Assembly (NCBI GenBank): GCA_032358255.1 | Contig: JAULBX010007773.1 | Span: 248,001 to 312,000, forward strand | Direction: 5' to 3' | Source: Heterotrichella gracilis | Taxonomy: Eukaryota; Sar; Xanthophyceae; Tribonematales; Xanthonemataceae | DNA length: 64,000 nucleotides | Shown: in pieces, positions 31,920 through 43,500 of the stretch | How positions within the stretch are numbered: the stretch's first letter is position 1 | How the letters are laid out: every line of letters begins with the position of its first letter | Position numbers and translations under genes: made by a program | Notes under the pieces: generated by a model | Database searches by the model: none | Seen by the model: only the letters and a program-made list of their open reading frames with translations | What the model was told of the DNA's origin: nothing

Positions 31920-33395
31920 GTGGGGGGTGGAGGCGTGGAAAGGGGAGGGGGATTTCATACAAATAGCTTGTGCATACAGGCCGTGCATGAATGGGGCTAG
32001 GTGGTGCTGCAATGTCATATGCCAATTTGAATTGCTCATATCGATTGTTTTTCGGTACATTTGACCAGTTTTCCTGTGCACCATGCACGCTTTGGTCAGA
32101 CAAGTTGCATGCATGCCAACGAACCTTGGCTCTATTTTGCAGCCAATTGACATATTACATTGGAATGTTATGACCGTTGTCAGCCTCGAGTCTTTTGAGT
32201 GCAAACCCTCTACCCAGCCGATGCGCTGCTTTGCCGTAACATCATTGCCTGTGGACGAGTATGACCCATCATTAGAGTTTCTGCATGCGTTGACATTTTG
32301 ATGTGGCCCCACAGATTTCCTGACAGTGTCAAGTCTTGTTGACAGCCAGTAGATTGGCTGTCAGCATGTGACAGGCACGTATTTCCCGGCAAATTGCAAA
32401 GTCAATTGGTTCAAATTACATTTTCAGATTGTTAGGACTTTGAGGCTCAGGAAACCGTTGCATTTAAATCTGACGTACCAGTAGCCCCAAGTGCAGCATT
32501 TCATCGATACCATGGTGCAGCATCTCATCGATGCGCAGCAACATCATTTTATCGGATGCCATTGCAATTCATTTCGGTAACTGCATGCCATATGGAAATC
32601 TGCCAAATGTTTTTAAGAAACATTTAGAAGAGAGAATTTCCGGCAAGCAATGCACGCATGCAATGAATCAGATTGCCAATGTTGACGGTCAACAATCGAT
32701 GTCACCACACTGCCACCGGGTGGGTCCCATGGGTGCATCTGGAGAACGTTCAGTACAATACTGTAACAGTGAAGTAACGGAGCATGATGCGCCATAGCAG
32801 TCAGCAGTACTACTATAAGCAGCTAGGGGCTTGGAACGCCTTTTGTTTGTTTGTTTGCTTGTACTACTGAGTGAGTTACAGTAAATTTATTGCTTGACGC
32901 TCAGTAAAATGTATTGCAGGCTGCACGCAGCGCTCTCCAAGCAACCCCGCTGCGGAATGGTGTGCACACCAGTGGCCAGTAGGGTCACCAGGGTCTGCAT
33001 TAACTGCCCGGGGATGATTCAATCATGATTGCACTAGTAGTACTACCATACCTCCTACGTTAACAATGCCATTGGTTACAATAACAAACAAAGAGAAAGG
33101 CATCCCCAGCTGGCATCAACAATTGCCGTGTGTGCCCCTGAAGGGCCCCAATAGAAATGGTTACTACCTTCTATGCTCCCTGCCTGGCTGAGCCACACTG
33201 TGTCTGAGTCTCAACTGGCAGCAGTGCTCCCTTGCCAGCAGCAACCAAAAGACCCTACCCCCCGGGGCTCTCCTCCAACCCCGGTCCGCCCCAACTGACT
33301 AATACCCACCCCAACCACCTGCATGCATGCACCACCCCGATGAGTAAACACACCCAAATTCACCTCGGCATCACCTTTCAGCCCCCAGCCCCCAC
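31920..33395. other. Convergent intergenic region; no gene recognised
   Basis: This lies between the 3' ends of the IDM1-like gene (+) and UROD (-). It holds a perfect 9-bp hairpin (32340-32363), a 17-bp direct repeat with one mismatch (32492-32508 and 32516-32532, TGCAGCATTTCATCGAT), and a (GTTT)n run near 32842. It is AT-richer than the genes and has no convincing coding frame. Confidence 0.5.
32340..32363. repeat. Short perfect hairpin
   Basis: TGACAGCCA and its exact reverse complement TGGCTGTCA are separated by six bases. It lies in the convergent 3' region; the function, if any, is unknown. Confidence 0.6.
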
Positions 33396-36291
33396 TCACG
33401 CCAGCGCCCCCACCGCCGCCCCGTTTGCCTTGTGCGCCACCCCAGCCCCAGCATGGATGTCCGCCGAGGCCCTCGCCAAATCACAGAAAATCTTCACACT
33501 CTCCTCCGGGGTGCCCTGCACGACCCCGTGGCCCACATTCAAAATGTGCCCCTTGGGCCCCCCCTGCAGCAGGCACCGGGTAACGGCCTCCTCGATCCTG
33601 TCTGGGGTTCCGAAGAGCACCATGGGGTCCACGTTGCCCTGAAGGGTGGTGGATGCGCCCAGGGTGTGGCGGGCAGATTCCATGCTCACCGCCCAGTCCA
33701 GGCCGATGACGTTGGCGGTGCTGCCGCACATTTGCTCGAGCTTGCCGGTGCCTGCGGTGTGCGGGTGATAGGGTGGTGTGAATCCGTGTGTGTGTTGCCT
33801 TGTGAGCGTGAGTTTGTGTTGGTTCACAATAAGCATGTATTGTGATGTGGTGTGAGCTTCGGCTTGCCGGTGTAGGGTGCGCATGTGCGGGTGGGTGTTG
33901 GTGTGGGCGTGCAAGGCGCGAGCTCCCACCAGCCAGTGGTTGCGGTGTGCAAAGTGGAGGTTGCAAAGTTGGTGTGAATGGTGGTTTACCTTTCCAGAAA
34001 TCTTAAATCCTGGATGACATAACTTAAGACTTACAATTTATAAGATTATTTACATTTTGTAAGATGCGTGGATGCATGCATGCGTGGGTGCATGCATGCC
34101 ACCTCACCTCCGTTTGCGTGGAAGATGAGTGGCGTGTCTGGGTACTTTGCCTTCACAGCGACCATCACCCGCTCAGCGTAGGGCATGCTGAACTCTGCAA
34201 ACTGGTCGGGTGACAAGTGGTGCGCCCACGAGTCAAACAGCTGCACCACCTGCAAAAGGCAAAACATGTAATCTTAGTTTAATCCCACTTCCTGAAAGAA
34301 CCCATTTACTGAGGATTCATAAACCCACATTCTTTTCTACTTCACTACAATCCTCAACACCAATTTCACGCATGCGCCATGGCATCCCTTACTTGTGTGG
34401 GTCGTCGTCGCCGGGCGCAAAGGTGGCAGCAACAAGCATACTGGGCATTGGTTTGTTGAAACCAGCGTTCAGGGTTTATGAGTCATATATTATGACGCAT
34501 GCACGTTGTGCCCGTGTTTGCAGCTCGAGCCACTCTCCAAATGCTGAGCTGGCCGAAGGGCAGTGTTTTTTGTTATTATTTTACTTTCCATTTTTAATTC
34601 CATTTATTTGATTGATTTAATTTATAGTGCGCTGCCTCAACACATTGAGCTTATGGAACCTGTGGTGCAATATATATTGTATACATGCACGCCATCCCGC
34701 CATGGCTGTTCGGCGCACCTGTGCCCCGCTGTCTATTTGGTAGCCCACGTATGCGATCAAGGCCTCGGTGAGGTGGTCCAGGAAGGCATGCAGGATCTCG
34801 GGGTTGTTCACCATGATGGTCTTGGTCTGCTGGCAGTGCCTGCAGGGGAGGAATGGCATTGAGGGCTAGGCATTGCCTGTTTGCGACACAAGAAACACGA
34901 GCGAGCAGCTGAAATCCAAGTATACAGGAGCTATCCATACAAAGTAAAAACTTCATGACATTTCTTCCTGAAAGCCTGAATTAAACAATTCCATAATATC
35001 AGTATTATATTTACTAATAAAAACAAAAAAAGTTAGATTTACGTTCGCCAGGCTGAGCGCCATGCACTACATTTGCCTTCTGTGGATGCACCTTCACCTG
35101 TCTGCCTTGCCCTCCATTGCATATGCTGCCAGCGTCCATGGGGTTCCGATGAATCCCAGCACAGTGGATGCTGACCCCACCTCCTGCCTCAGATTTTGCA
35201 GCGTTTGGGCGACAAAAGGGAGTTTGCTGGTGGGGTCGTCCATCGGCAGCAGCTGCCTGATTTGCTCCATGCTGCAGATGAAAAGGGGATAGTTTGTATA
35301 GTGAGTCAGCCTTGAAAAGGATTGCACGCTCCGGCACATATACGGGGTATTTTGTGCCGCCCTTTTTTGGTTAATTGGGGCAGATCTGCGTGGCGCGATG
35401 CTGGCTGGCAGTAATGCTTGAGCTTGCCATGTGACTACCTAAACAACTGTGGCACAAGGTCTTGCCCACCGTGGGGTAACGGCGCCGTGCCCTTTGCCGA
35501 TGGCGTCAAACCCTAACCCCTAACCCTAAACCCTAACCAGCGTACCTCCTGATGGGTGTTGCGATGACAGGGCCCTTGCCCTTGATGACGTCAAACTCGA
35601 TGCCCAGCGCAGGCAGGGGGGTCAGGATGTCGCTGAACATGATCACCCCGTCGGGCTGGAACGCCCTCCATGGCTGCAATGACAGCTCGGTGGCAATGTC
35701 GGAGTTTTCCGACCGCTCCCGGAAGGGGATCTTGTCAGAATACCTGCAAATTAGGCAGGCTCCCAGTTATGCAAAAGATGAGCAGTATTATGGAGAAGTG
35801 AGCACTTGCATTGCGTTTGTGGGCACTTCATAGTGACTTAGCCCCCATGACGATGGAGCATGTGGGAGTGCAAGTACGTGGTATCCAATTTCTTTGAGGA
35901 GAACAACAGTACCCTGGCATGCAGGACCTGGCCGCAACTGCATAACTGCCAAGTGCACGTACTTCCTGAACGCTGCCATGTAGCGCCCAGCTTGGCGCAT
36001 CAGCCATACCGGTGTCCTTTCACCCTCTGCAAGGAAAGCAAGTGTTGGATTACAGGAGCGGATAGTACAGAACGAAATCCCTGGAAGGAGGTATGCTCTG
36101 AGGTTCTTTCAGCCTGTGCTTTGTAGTAAATGGGTTTGTAAAATGCTCGCACCTTCTCCCCTTGCCACCCTAAGCAACAATGGGTCCGTTGAAGCCGCGA
36201 CTACTCGCACTTGCGAACGTGCCTTTGTGCTACGGGACAAAGTGGGTTTTGTGGCTGCCTTAAAAGCATTTGAAGAGTGCAACACTTGCAT
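33396..36291 (-). CDS. UROD: Uroporphyrinogen decarboxylase, chloroplast
   Basis: Seven exons on the minus strand: 36153-36291, 35963-36026, 35546-35743, 35098-35271, 34719-34839, 34108-34249, 33396-33751; 397 residues. The enzyme removes four carboxyl groups from uroporphyrinogen III to give coproporphyrinogen III, in heme and chlorophyll synthesis. The first 45 residues are Ser/Arg/Ala-rich with a VVAA end, as in plastid transit peptides. Substrate-binding [14 protein letters not shown] starts at residue 50. The catalytic Asp is in [24 protein letters not shown] and [17 protein letters not shown] are family blocks. The C-terminus runs some 30 residues past the usual end and is Ala-rich. A GTGAGT donor word overlaps the stop, so a further exon is possible. 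Confidence 0.94.
35508..35538 (-). repeat. Telomere-like run beside a UROD donor
   Basis: Four CCCTAA-type units on the plus strand, TTAGGG in the sense of the gene, end about 8 nt from the donor after exon 3 (exon edge 35546). Confidence 0.85.
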
Positions 36292-37416
36292 TGTGGCGAC
36301 AGTGTGGGGGCAACCTGGTGTGTCAAACTCGCTGTTTTCTGGCGTGCACTGTGTCGCAAGTATCCACGCCGTTTGTTGGTCGCATAGATGAGACACTGTT
36401 TTTCAACGTCTAGCAAAGCTGAGAGTGTTAGGTTTTGAACGCTGAACACAACCAACAAACGGAAAGCTGCGCTTATGAAGCTTATCCGTTTCTTTACAGG
36501 ATACGACACGTGCGAACGGTCCTTGGGCGCCACGTGGCATGGTTTTTAATATGCATGCATATGCAGGGCACTTAAGAGGCGATTCGCGTTGAGATATCGC
36601 TCTAACCCCGCAATTTAAGACCTGTCGCCTTGATGGGCTACCAACCACGCGAGGTAGACGGTGGACAGGGTCCTGACCTGCTTGCTGTGGACAGCTACTG
36701 GTACCAGCGGATTGTGGTGGGTCACCGGCATGCGGAACGCATGGCACTATTGCGCACCAAAAGATGCCCAACAATGGGCAGAGCTTACAGTGCCCACCCG
36801 GATTGCCATTGCCAGAGTCAGCAACTTGCACGTACTGAGGTATGGCTGTGTTAAATCAATTCCAGTAGGTGCCGTCAGCTGTGCCTCGGTGAGTTTACAT
36901 GGCTCGCGTGCAAACCCAAACGGGGAGGTTGCAATCGGTCCCCCCAGTCAAAAAGTGTGTCAAAGGTGCGTTGCCAACGGGGTACAGCCCAGCCACTACG
37001 CGGGCACTGCTGCTGGTCCAAAAGCACAACTGCTGCACATGGTCTGACTGACCGCTACAGATCACATGGCCTAGAACAATAAACTGCCAGTTGCAGCACG
37101 CAACTACCATACTTAAACCAAGTACCGTACCCACATGCCCTAGCGTTATGTAAACGTAATGTTTCCTGGCCTCCTCATCCCAAATCCCCAAACCAAGCCC
37201 ATGCCACGCACCCGGAACGAACATGGATATGCAACATCCAGGACACAGGCGGAGGGCAAACCCAACTGCCCATCGCCACATTTAAACCCTCATCCCAGCC
37301 TCCTTGCATCCATTCCTATTCTTGTCCACATCCTCCTCCTCCTTCCAAACCACCACCCAATGCAGCCCGCCCGGGCCCTGCCCTTGGAATAACCCAGGCA
37401 GTCAGCACAGTGCAGA
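36292..37416. other. Intergenic: UROD promoter region and aconitase 3' flank
   Basis: The left part is upstream of UROD and includes two CACGTG elements. Open frames at 36403-36831 (-) and 36661-37047 (+) do not resemble known proteins and have no partners. The right part is downstream of the aconitase C-terminal copies. Confidence 0.5.
36507..36538. promoter_or_regulatory. Paired CACGTG elements (G-box type) upstream of UROD
   Basis: CACGTG occurs at 36507-36512 and again inside the perfect palindrome GCCACGTGGC at 36529-36538, 216-247 bp upstream of the UROD start codon. G-boxes are bound by bHLH and bZIP factors and are common in light-regulated genes. Regulation of this tetrapyrrole gene through them is inference. 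Confidence 0.5.
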
Positions 37417-37545
37417 TTACGCGCTGCCCTTGAGGTCGGCACCCACAGCATCCAGTGCAGTGCCGCACAGCCGCTGGCCTCGGCATACAACCCACTTGTT
37501 CAAACGCCGCCATTGCGCACCCACAGCGTCCAGCCGAGAGAGCCG
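37417..37545 (-). repeat. Two degenerate copies of the aconitase C-terminal coding segment
   Basis: Downstream of the aconitase stop, the minus strand codes GTALDAVGADLKGSA followed by a stop at 37417-37419. This parallels the real end [15 protein letters not shown] plus stop at 37547. Between them, at about 37505-37545, a poorer copy reads SRLDAVGA. All three are in the same orientation. The simplest explanation is tandem duplication of the gene end. Confidence 0.7.
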
Positions 37546-37546
37546 C

Positions 37547-40500
37547 TTAGGCGGAGCCCTTGGCGGCTGCGCCCATGGCATTGAGCGCCGAGCCGTGCCT
37601 GAACCACGTAAGCTGGTTCTCATTGAAGGTGTGGTTCACCTTGAACTCGTAGGTGGGGCCGTCGGGGTGCTTGCCAACCACCGTCAGCTGGGGCGCCTTG
37701 CCCTCGGCAAACTCAGCGAGGCCTGCGAGGTGACAGGAGGGGAGGGTGAGGGGACAGTTGGGGAACTGGGTGGCGCTGCAGACATCCGCCCGCAAACTGC
37801 AGGTGCGAAGTGCAGAACCCCAAGACCCTAAACCCTACAGATATATGCGCATCGTCATGCCGTGGCCCCACTTGCACCCTATGCACACACCCCTCACTTG
37901 CAAATCTCTCCCTTTCACACCCTAAACTCCCGCCACCCACCCTTGATGGACAGCTTGTCAAAGGGCTGGATCTTGTCGTAGTTAGTGGGGTCAAGCAAAT
38001 GTGAGTGGCAGCATGCCCTGCTATTTAACCTAACCCTTAATCCCGTCCTCAACCTAAACATGTCACCCCATACCCTTACCCCTCCGCCCCCCCACCACCA
38101 CCCCCTCCCACACCAGACACAAACACAGCACTCACCCTTGATGGACAGCTTGTCAAAGGGCTGGATCTTGTCGTAGTCAGCGGGGTCGGCAAAGGTGAGC
38201 GGCAGCATGCCCTGCTTCTTCAGGTTGGTCTCGTGGATGCGCGCAAAGGACTTGACGATCACAGCCAGGCCGCCCAGGTGGCGGGGCTCCAGCGCGGCGT
38301 GCTCGCGGGATGATCCCTCCCCGTAGTTCTCGTCGCCGATCACCACCCAGGGCTTGCCGGCGGCCTTGTAGGCACGCGCCACGCCGGGCACGGTGTCGTA
38401 CTCGCCTGTGGTGTGTTAGGGGGAGATAAATTTAATATTGATTATTTACTTCATCTGATTTTTAAACCAAGTTCTGCTGTGCGTTGACCTGGTTGCTCTC
38501 TTTTTTAACAAAACCCTAATCCCTGAACCCTGAACCTGAACCCTGCAATGGCCACCTCCGTCCCACCTGTGAGCTGGTTCTTGAGCGTGTTGACCTGGTC
38601 GTTCTCTGCGTTGAGCGCCCCGATGAGCAGGTTGTTTGAGATGTTGTCCAGATGGCCGCGGTACTTGAGCCAGGGACCGGCCATGGAGATGTGGTCGGTG
38701 GTGCACTTGCCCTTGGTCTTGATCAGCACCATCAGGTCCTGGGGGGGTGGAGGGGGGAGTGAGGACGCAAGGCGGTGGTGGGAATGCACTCAAGAGCAGG
38801 TGGCAGGGTTTAATGCACAGTAGTGCACCCGCATGCACCCACTGACTCGCCATTAATACCGCTTTCGTTCCACCACCTATCTTCTACTTCTTTACATCCC
38901 GTCATAATATGCGCCCCAAAATTTCATGAAAGGACGACATCAGCCCCAGGGAGCAGTCATGCACGCGACAAGGCAGCGCTCACATTGTAGTCCTTGCTGC
39001 TTCACTTTGTAGGTGTATAAGTTTAGGTTATTTGGGCTCACATCGTAGACATTGCTGCTCCACTTTTTGCAGATGTTTGAAGTTTAGGGTTTGGGGATTT
39101 TGCACTTACGTCGTAGTCCTTGCCGCTCCACTTTGCAAATGGCGTGAGCAGCTGCAGGCGGGTGCTTGCTGGGTCCACCACCACGTTGATGTCACCGCCA
39201 GCAGGGCCCTGGTAGGTGTCAACACCTGGGGTGGGGGAGGGGGTGGGGGTGAGGGGGGGCTGAAGGGTGGAGGGACGCTGTTTTGGGGGGGCAGCCCCTC
39301 ATGCACGCGGTGATGCGGCAGGTAGCAAGTACAACAGGTAGGTAGGTAGGCAAGCGGGTAGGTAGGCAGGTAGTAGTACAGCAGCAGCAGCAGCAGCAGC
39401 CAAGGCAGCACCAGCACACCTTGAGCAGCACCCCACTAGTTTGCGCACAACCCTGCCCGACTCATCGACCCCACCCATCAGACTCGCACCCAGCACACAC
39501 TCGGCACACCATTTCCACAACAACAATGATGACAGCTCATCACCCAATGGGGCTGTTCAGGCTGATCTCCCATGGGGTAATGGGTTTTTTGTTACAGGGT
39601 TAAGGGTGTGAGCGCACCTGGGTCAAACCCGTCAGCGGGCAGCTCATCCCCGAAGGGGCTGTCCAGGCTGATCTCGCTGCCATCGGCGGTGATGAGGGTG
39701 TCGCTCTCGGGATTGAAGGTGAGGTCGCCGGCAATGGCAAAAGCGGTGACAAGCTCAGGGGATGTGACGAAGGCGTGGGTGGAGGGGTTGCCGTCGTTGC
39801 GCGCCGCGAAGTTGCGGTTGAAGGAGGTCACGATGGAGTTCGCCTCGCCTGGAGGATGGGGTTTAGGGTTTAAAGATTAGGATTGAAGGAGGGGTGGGGT
39901 TTAGGGGTTTTGCCTTGTGGGGTGGCGGGCTTTCTAGTGAATGCTAAAGAGCCAGGTCTTCCGCTCACCCTTCTTGATCTCTGTGCGCCTCCACTGTCCG
40001 ATGCATGGCCCGCAGGAGTTGGACAGCACGGTGCCGCCCACCTTCTCAAACACGTCCATCAGCCCGTCGCGCTCAATGGTGGCGCGGATCTGCTCAGACC
40101 CAGGGGAGATGGTGAAGGGGACCTGCAGGGGAGGAGAGGGGTGAGGGGTTGGGGATGGAGGAAAGGAGGATTTGCATTAACACAGGGGGAGCCACCTGCA
40201 GGGGACAGGATTTTCAACGTTTGCACACAAAATGCAGCCAGCCAATCACGAATGCAAACCCGGTCCCTCAGCCCCAAACCCCTTCCACGCCACAGCACCT
40301 TGATGCCGCCTCCACACATGCACCAGCACCCGTGTATGCCCGTAGCCGGGCCCCCACACACCAGCTCTTGATAGCACACACACCAGCACCCCCACACCAG
40401 CACCCTCACACATGCACCCCACCACACGCACCTGCGCTTTGATTCCAGCTGCCAGCGCCTGCCTGGCCACGCTGGCTGCCCGCTGCATGTCCTCATAGGA

Positions 40501-43500
40501 TGAGTTGGTGCAGGAGCCGATGAGGCCGGCCGACAGCTTGGTGGGCCAGTTGTGCTCGCGCAGCGCATCGGCAAACTGCAAAGAGGAGAAGGGGAGGGGA
40601 AGGGTCACGCGGGTGTTTTGGCGGGCATGATGAGCGGTAATGGGGGGATCATGCGGAGTTCTCGGCACCTTAGGATGGAAGTATTTGCCACATGGCATGC
40701 CAGGCACATACCATTAATCAAACGGAGGGAAGAGATGGGCATGTGCCTGACCGACAATTTCCACAGCGCACCGCCTGTCGCCGATCATGACATGGTAACC
40801 CAATGCAACCTAAAGAACCCTTGCACAACCCGCACCCCATTTCCCAGCCTTCGTTTCCCCTTTTTGCAACGCCACCCTCCACCACCCTGACCCTCCCCAG
40901 CACCACCCAACCCACCTTGGACAGCGGGTGCGCCAGGTCAGGCGTGAATGGCCCGTTCACATGGGGCTCCAGCTCGCTGAGGTTGATCTCGATCACGCGG
41001 TCGTACTCCGCGCCCTCATCGGCCTTGAGGTTCTCTTGGAACGCCTCCGCCAGCTTGGCCGCTGGCTCCCTGCCGGTAGCCGCCAGGTAGTCGTACATGC
41101 GCTTGTTGTAGGGGAACATGGAGGTGGTGGCGCCGATCTCAGCGCCCATGTTGCAGATGGTGCCCATGCCTGCGGGAGGGCGGCGACAACTGTGGTGGGC
41201 AGGTTTGCAATAAACATGTTCCCCTTTGGCCCACCGCACTGCGTAAAGCAGAGACCTTTCAACCCTAAACACAATATAGGCACGACCTAAGAATGGCTGT
41301 ACCTGAAAGACGCCTGAACCATACGCGGACCCCATACCGCCCGCACCTGTGCAGGAGATGGTATCCAGGCCGGGCCCGTACTACTCAGTGACGGCGCCAG
41401 TGCCTCCCTTGACCGTCCAGGAGAGTCCAGGATACATGATAAATTAACCCTACACCCACCTGTGCAGGAGATGTTGTCCAGGCCGGGCCCGTAGTACTCC
41501 ACAATGGCGCCTGTGCCTCCCTTCACTGTGAGGATGCCCGCCAGCTTGCAGATGACGTCCTTGGGGGAGGTCCACTTGGACAGCTTGCCCACCAGCTTCA
41601 CGCCAATCACCTACGCAGCCGCACACGCGCGCTCGGGACCAGGATGAGAGTGTAGGGTTTAGGGTTTCAGATGCTCGGGGCCTGGATCAGGATGGCCCCC
41701 GACATGCGGTTAATGCGCTGGTGGGCATGCCGCGCACCCGCCAGCCCACAAGTTAACACAAGGCCGCATACACGTTGACACAAGGACTCTTAGCACCCCG
41801 GCTGTGCCAATGCGAGAGGAAGCGCCCCTGTCGCCGCCGCCCACTCTTACGCCCCCGTCCCAAGATCCTAGTTGAGTAAGACCCTAACCCTAGAGGGGCT
41901 GGTCCCACCCTACCTTGGGTGCTTTCAGCTCCCACGGCAGGCCCGCCATGACATCCACCGCGTCTGCGCCACCCACGCCCACTGCGCAGGCGCCCAGGCC
42001 CCCGGCGTTGGGGGTGTGGGAGTCTGTCCCGATGATCATCACACCGGGGTAGGCGTAGTTCTCCAGCACGATCTGCACAAGCCACGCCACAGCCGGTTCA
42101 GACGCTGGTGACAAGTTCGGGTAGCCCATTGGTTAGTAGCAAGCGATTCCAAGGGGGTACAGCAACACCAGCAGTCACTCTTGGCCAGTCTGCCCTGGGT
42201 TTGAGGGTTTCAGCCGAGGTGTTCAAAGTCCCAGACCAGGGTGCCAGTGGCAACCGTCACTGATGATAGGTAGCAAGGGCGCCAAGGTGTGATAGGACCG
42301 ATTCGCAAGGTGGTTTTCAGGCGTGCCCACCTGGTGGATGATTCCAGAGCCTGGCTTCCAGAAGCCGATGCCATACTTGGCGCCAGCGCTTGACAGGAAG
42401 TCGTACACCTCCTTGTTGGTCTTTACCGCGGCATCCAGGTCAGCAATGCCGCCAAACTTGTTGTCCCTGTTGACGCAGCAGGGCATATACCGTCGGGGGG
42501 GCTGGCTTGCAACAGGGTTGGTTTGGTTTTGGGTGGCTGGTTAAGTGCATCTCCTTGGGCCACAGGGCTATTGAGTGCATTCCCAGCAGCAACCACGGTT
42601 ACAGAAAAGGCTCTGTGCTTCGCAGGCACTTTGGCTTGGGTTTGGGCGAAAGCAGGTGGCTGCCTGCAGACCTCGCTGCAGACCCCTAGGGTAAGACAGG
42701 GCCCTAAGGCCCTGCCCTAGGGCCCTAGGGCCATTTTCGGACCCATACAACACACTTGTTGTCCTTGCCATGGTCCCACTCCCTGCTTCAAAAAGTACAT
42801 ACTCGATAAAGCAGGCAGTGAGATCACTGCAAGGCCGACAGGCTTGTTGTATGGGCCCGACAGTGGCTGCCAGCAGACTGTCGGGCAAAGAAAGGGTAGA
42901 GGTGCAGCTACCCACCTGTCAGTCTGAGGGGCAGTGGTGCCCTCGATCAGGTGGTCACAGTGGATGGTACTGGGGACAGCAGTCTTGGGCAGGCCTGAGG
43001 AGATGAACTGCAGCACAGCCATCTGGGCAGTGGCGTCTTGCATAGCCACGCGGTCTGCGGCACCACACAAAGAGGTGGTTGAGCTCAAGCTCCTGAAACC
43101 CAGCTGCGCTGTGAAAATGGCCGAGGCTAGTAGCCGGATGCAGTACATGGGTTGAAGAACAGAAATGGGGGTAACCTTCAACTGAGATGTTAATTGCATT
43201 TGATGCTGCTGTCAAAATAAGCAGTCCAAACGCCTGGCAGTGGCACAACAGGCTTCGGCTGTGGCAATGTGATGCCTGTCCCTGACTCGCGGGCTAAGCT
43301 CACCTGGACGGAGCCTCAAGTAGCTGACACCCCTCTGGATGTCCTGGCCCTCTGGGTCATCGAGATGGCCGTAAACCACCTGCCGCACGAGGAGCAAGGA
43401 AACAGTTACGATCCCAGTGATGTCCGGGAGGGTTTCAAGTGTTCACCATGCATACTGCATGTACCTCCTACCACTCGAAACCCAGGTGAGACACCTTCCA

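Noticed and set aside
36661-37047. Plus-strand frame of 128 codons upstream of UROD, and its antisense partner 36403-36831
   Set aside because: Both are open by chance in GC-rich DNA; neither resembles a known protein.
37915-38391. Treating the open frame through aconitase intron 16 as one long exon
   Set aside because: The 65 extra residues are Cys/Trp/Gly-rich junk between two copies of the same peptide, and the family has no insert there; the intron model is preferred.
39336-39400. Regular short repeats considered as an array of spaced repeats
   Set aside because: They are simple tetranucleotide and CAG microsatellites without unique spacers.
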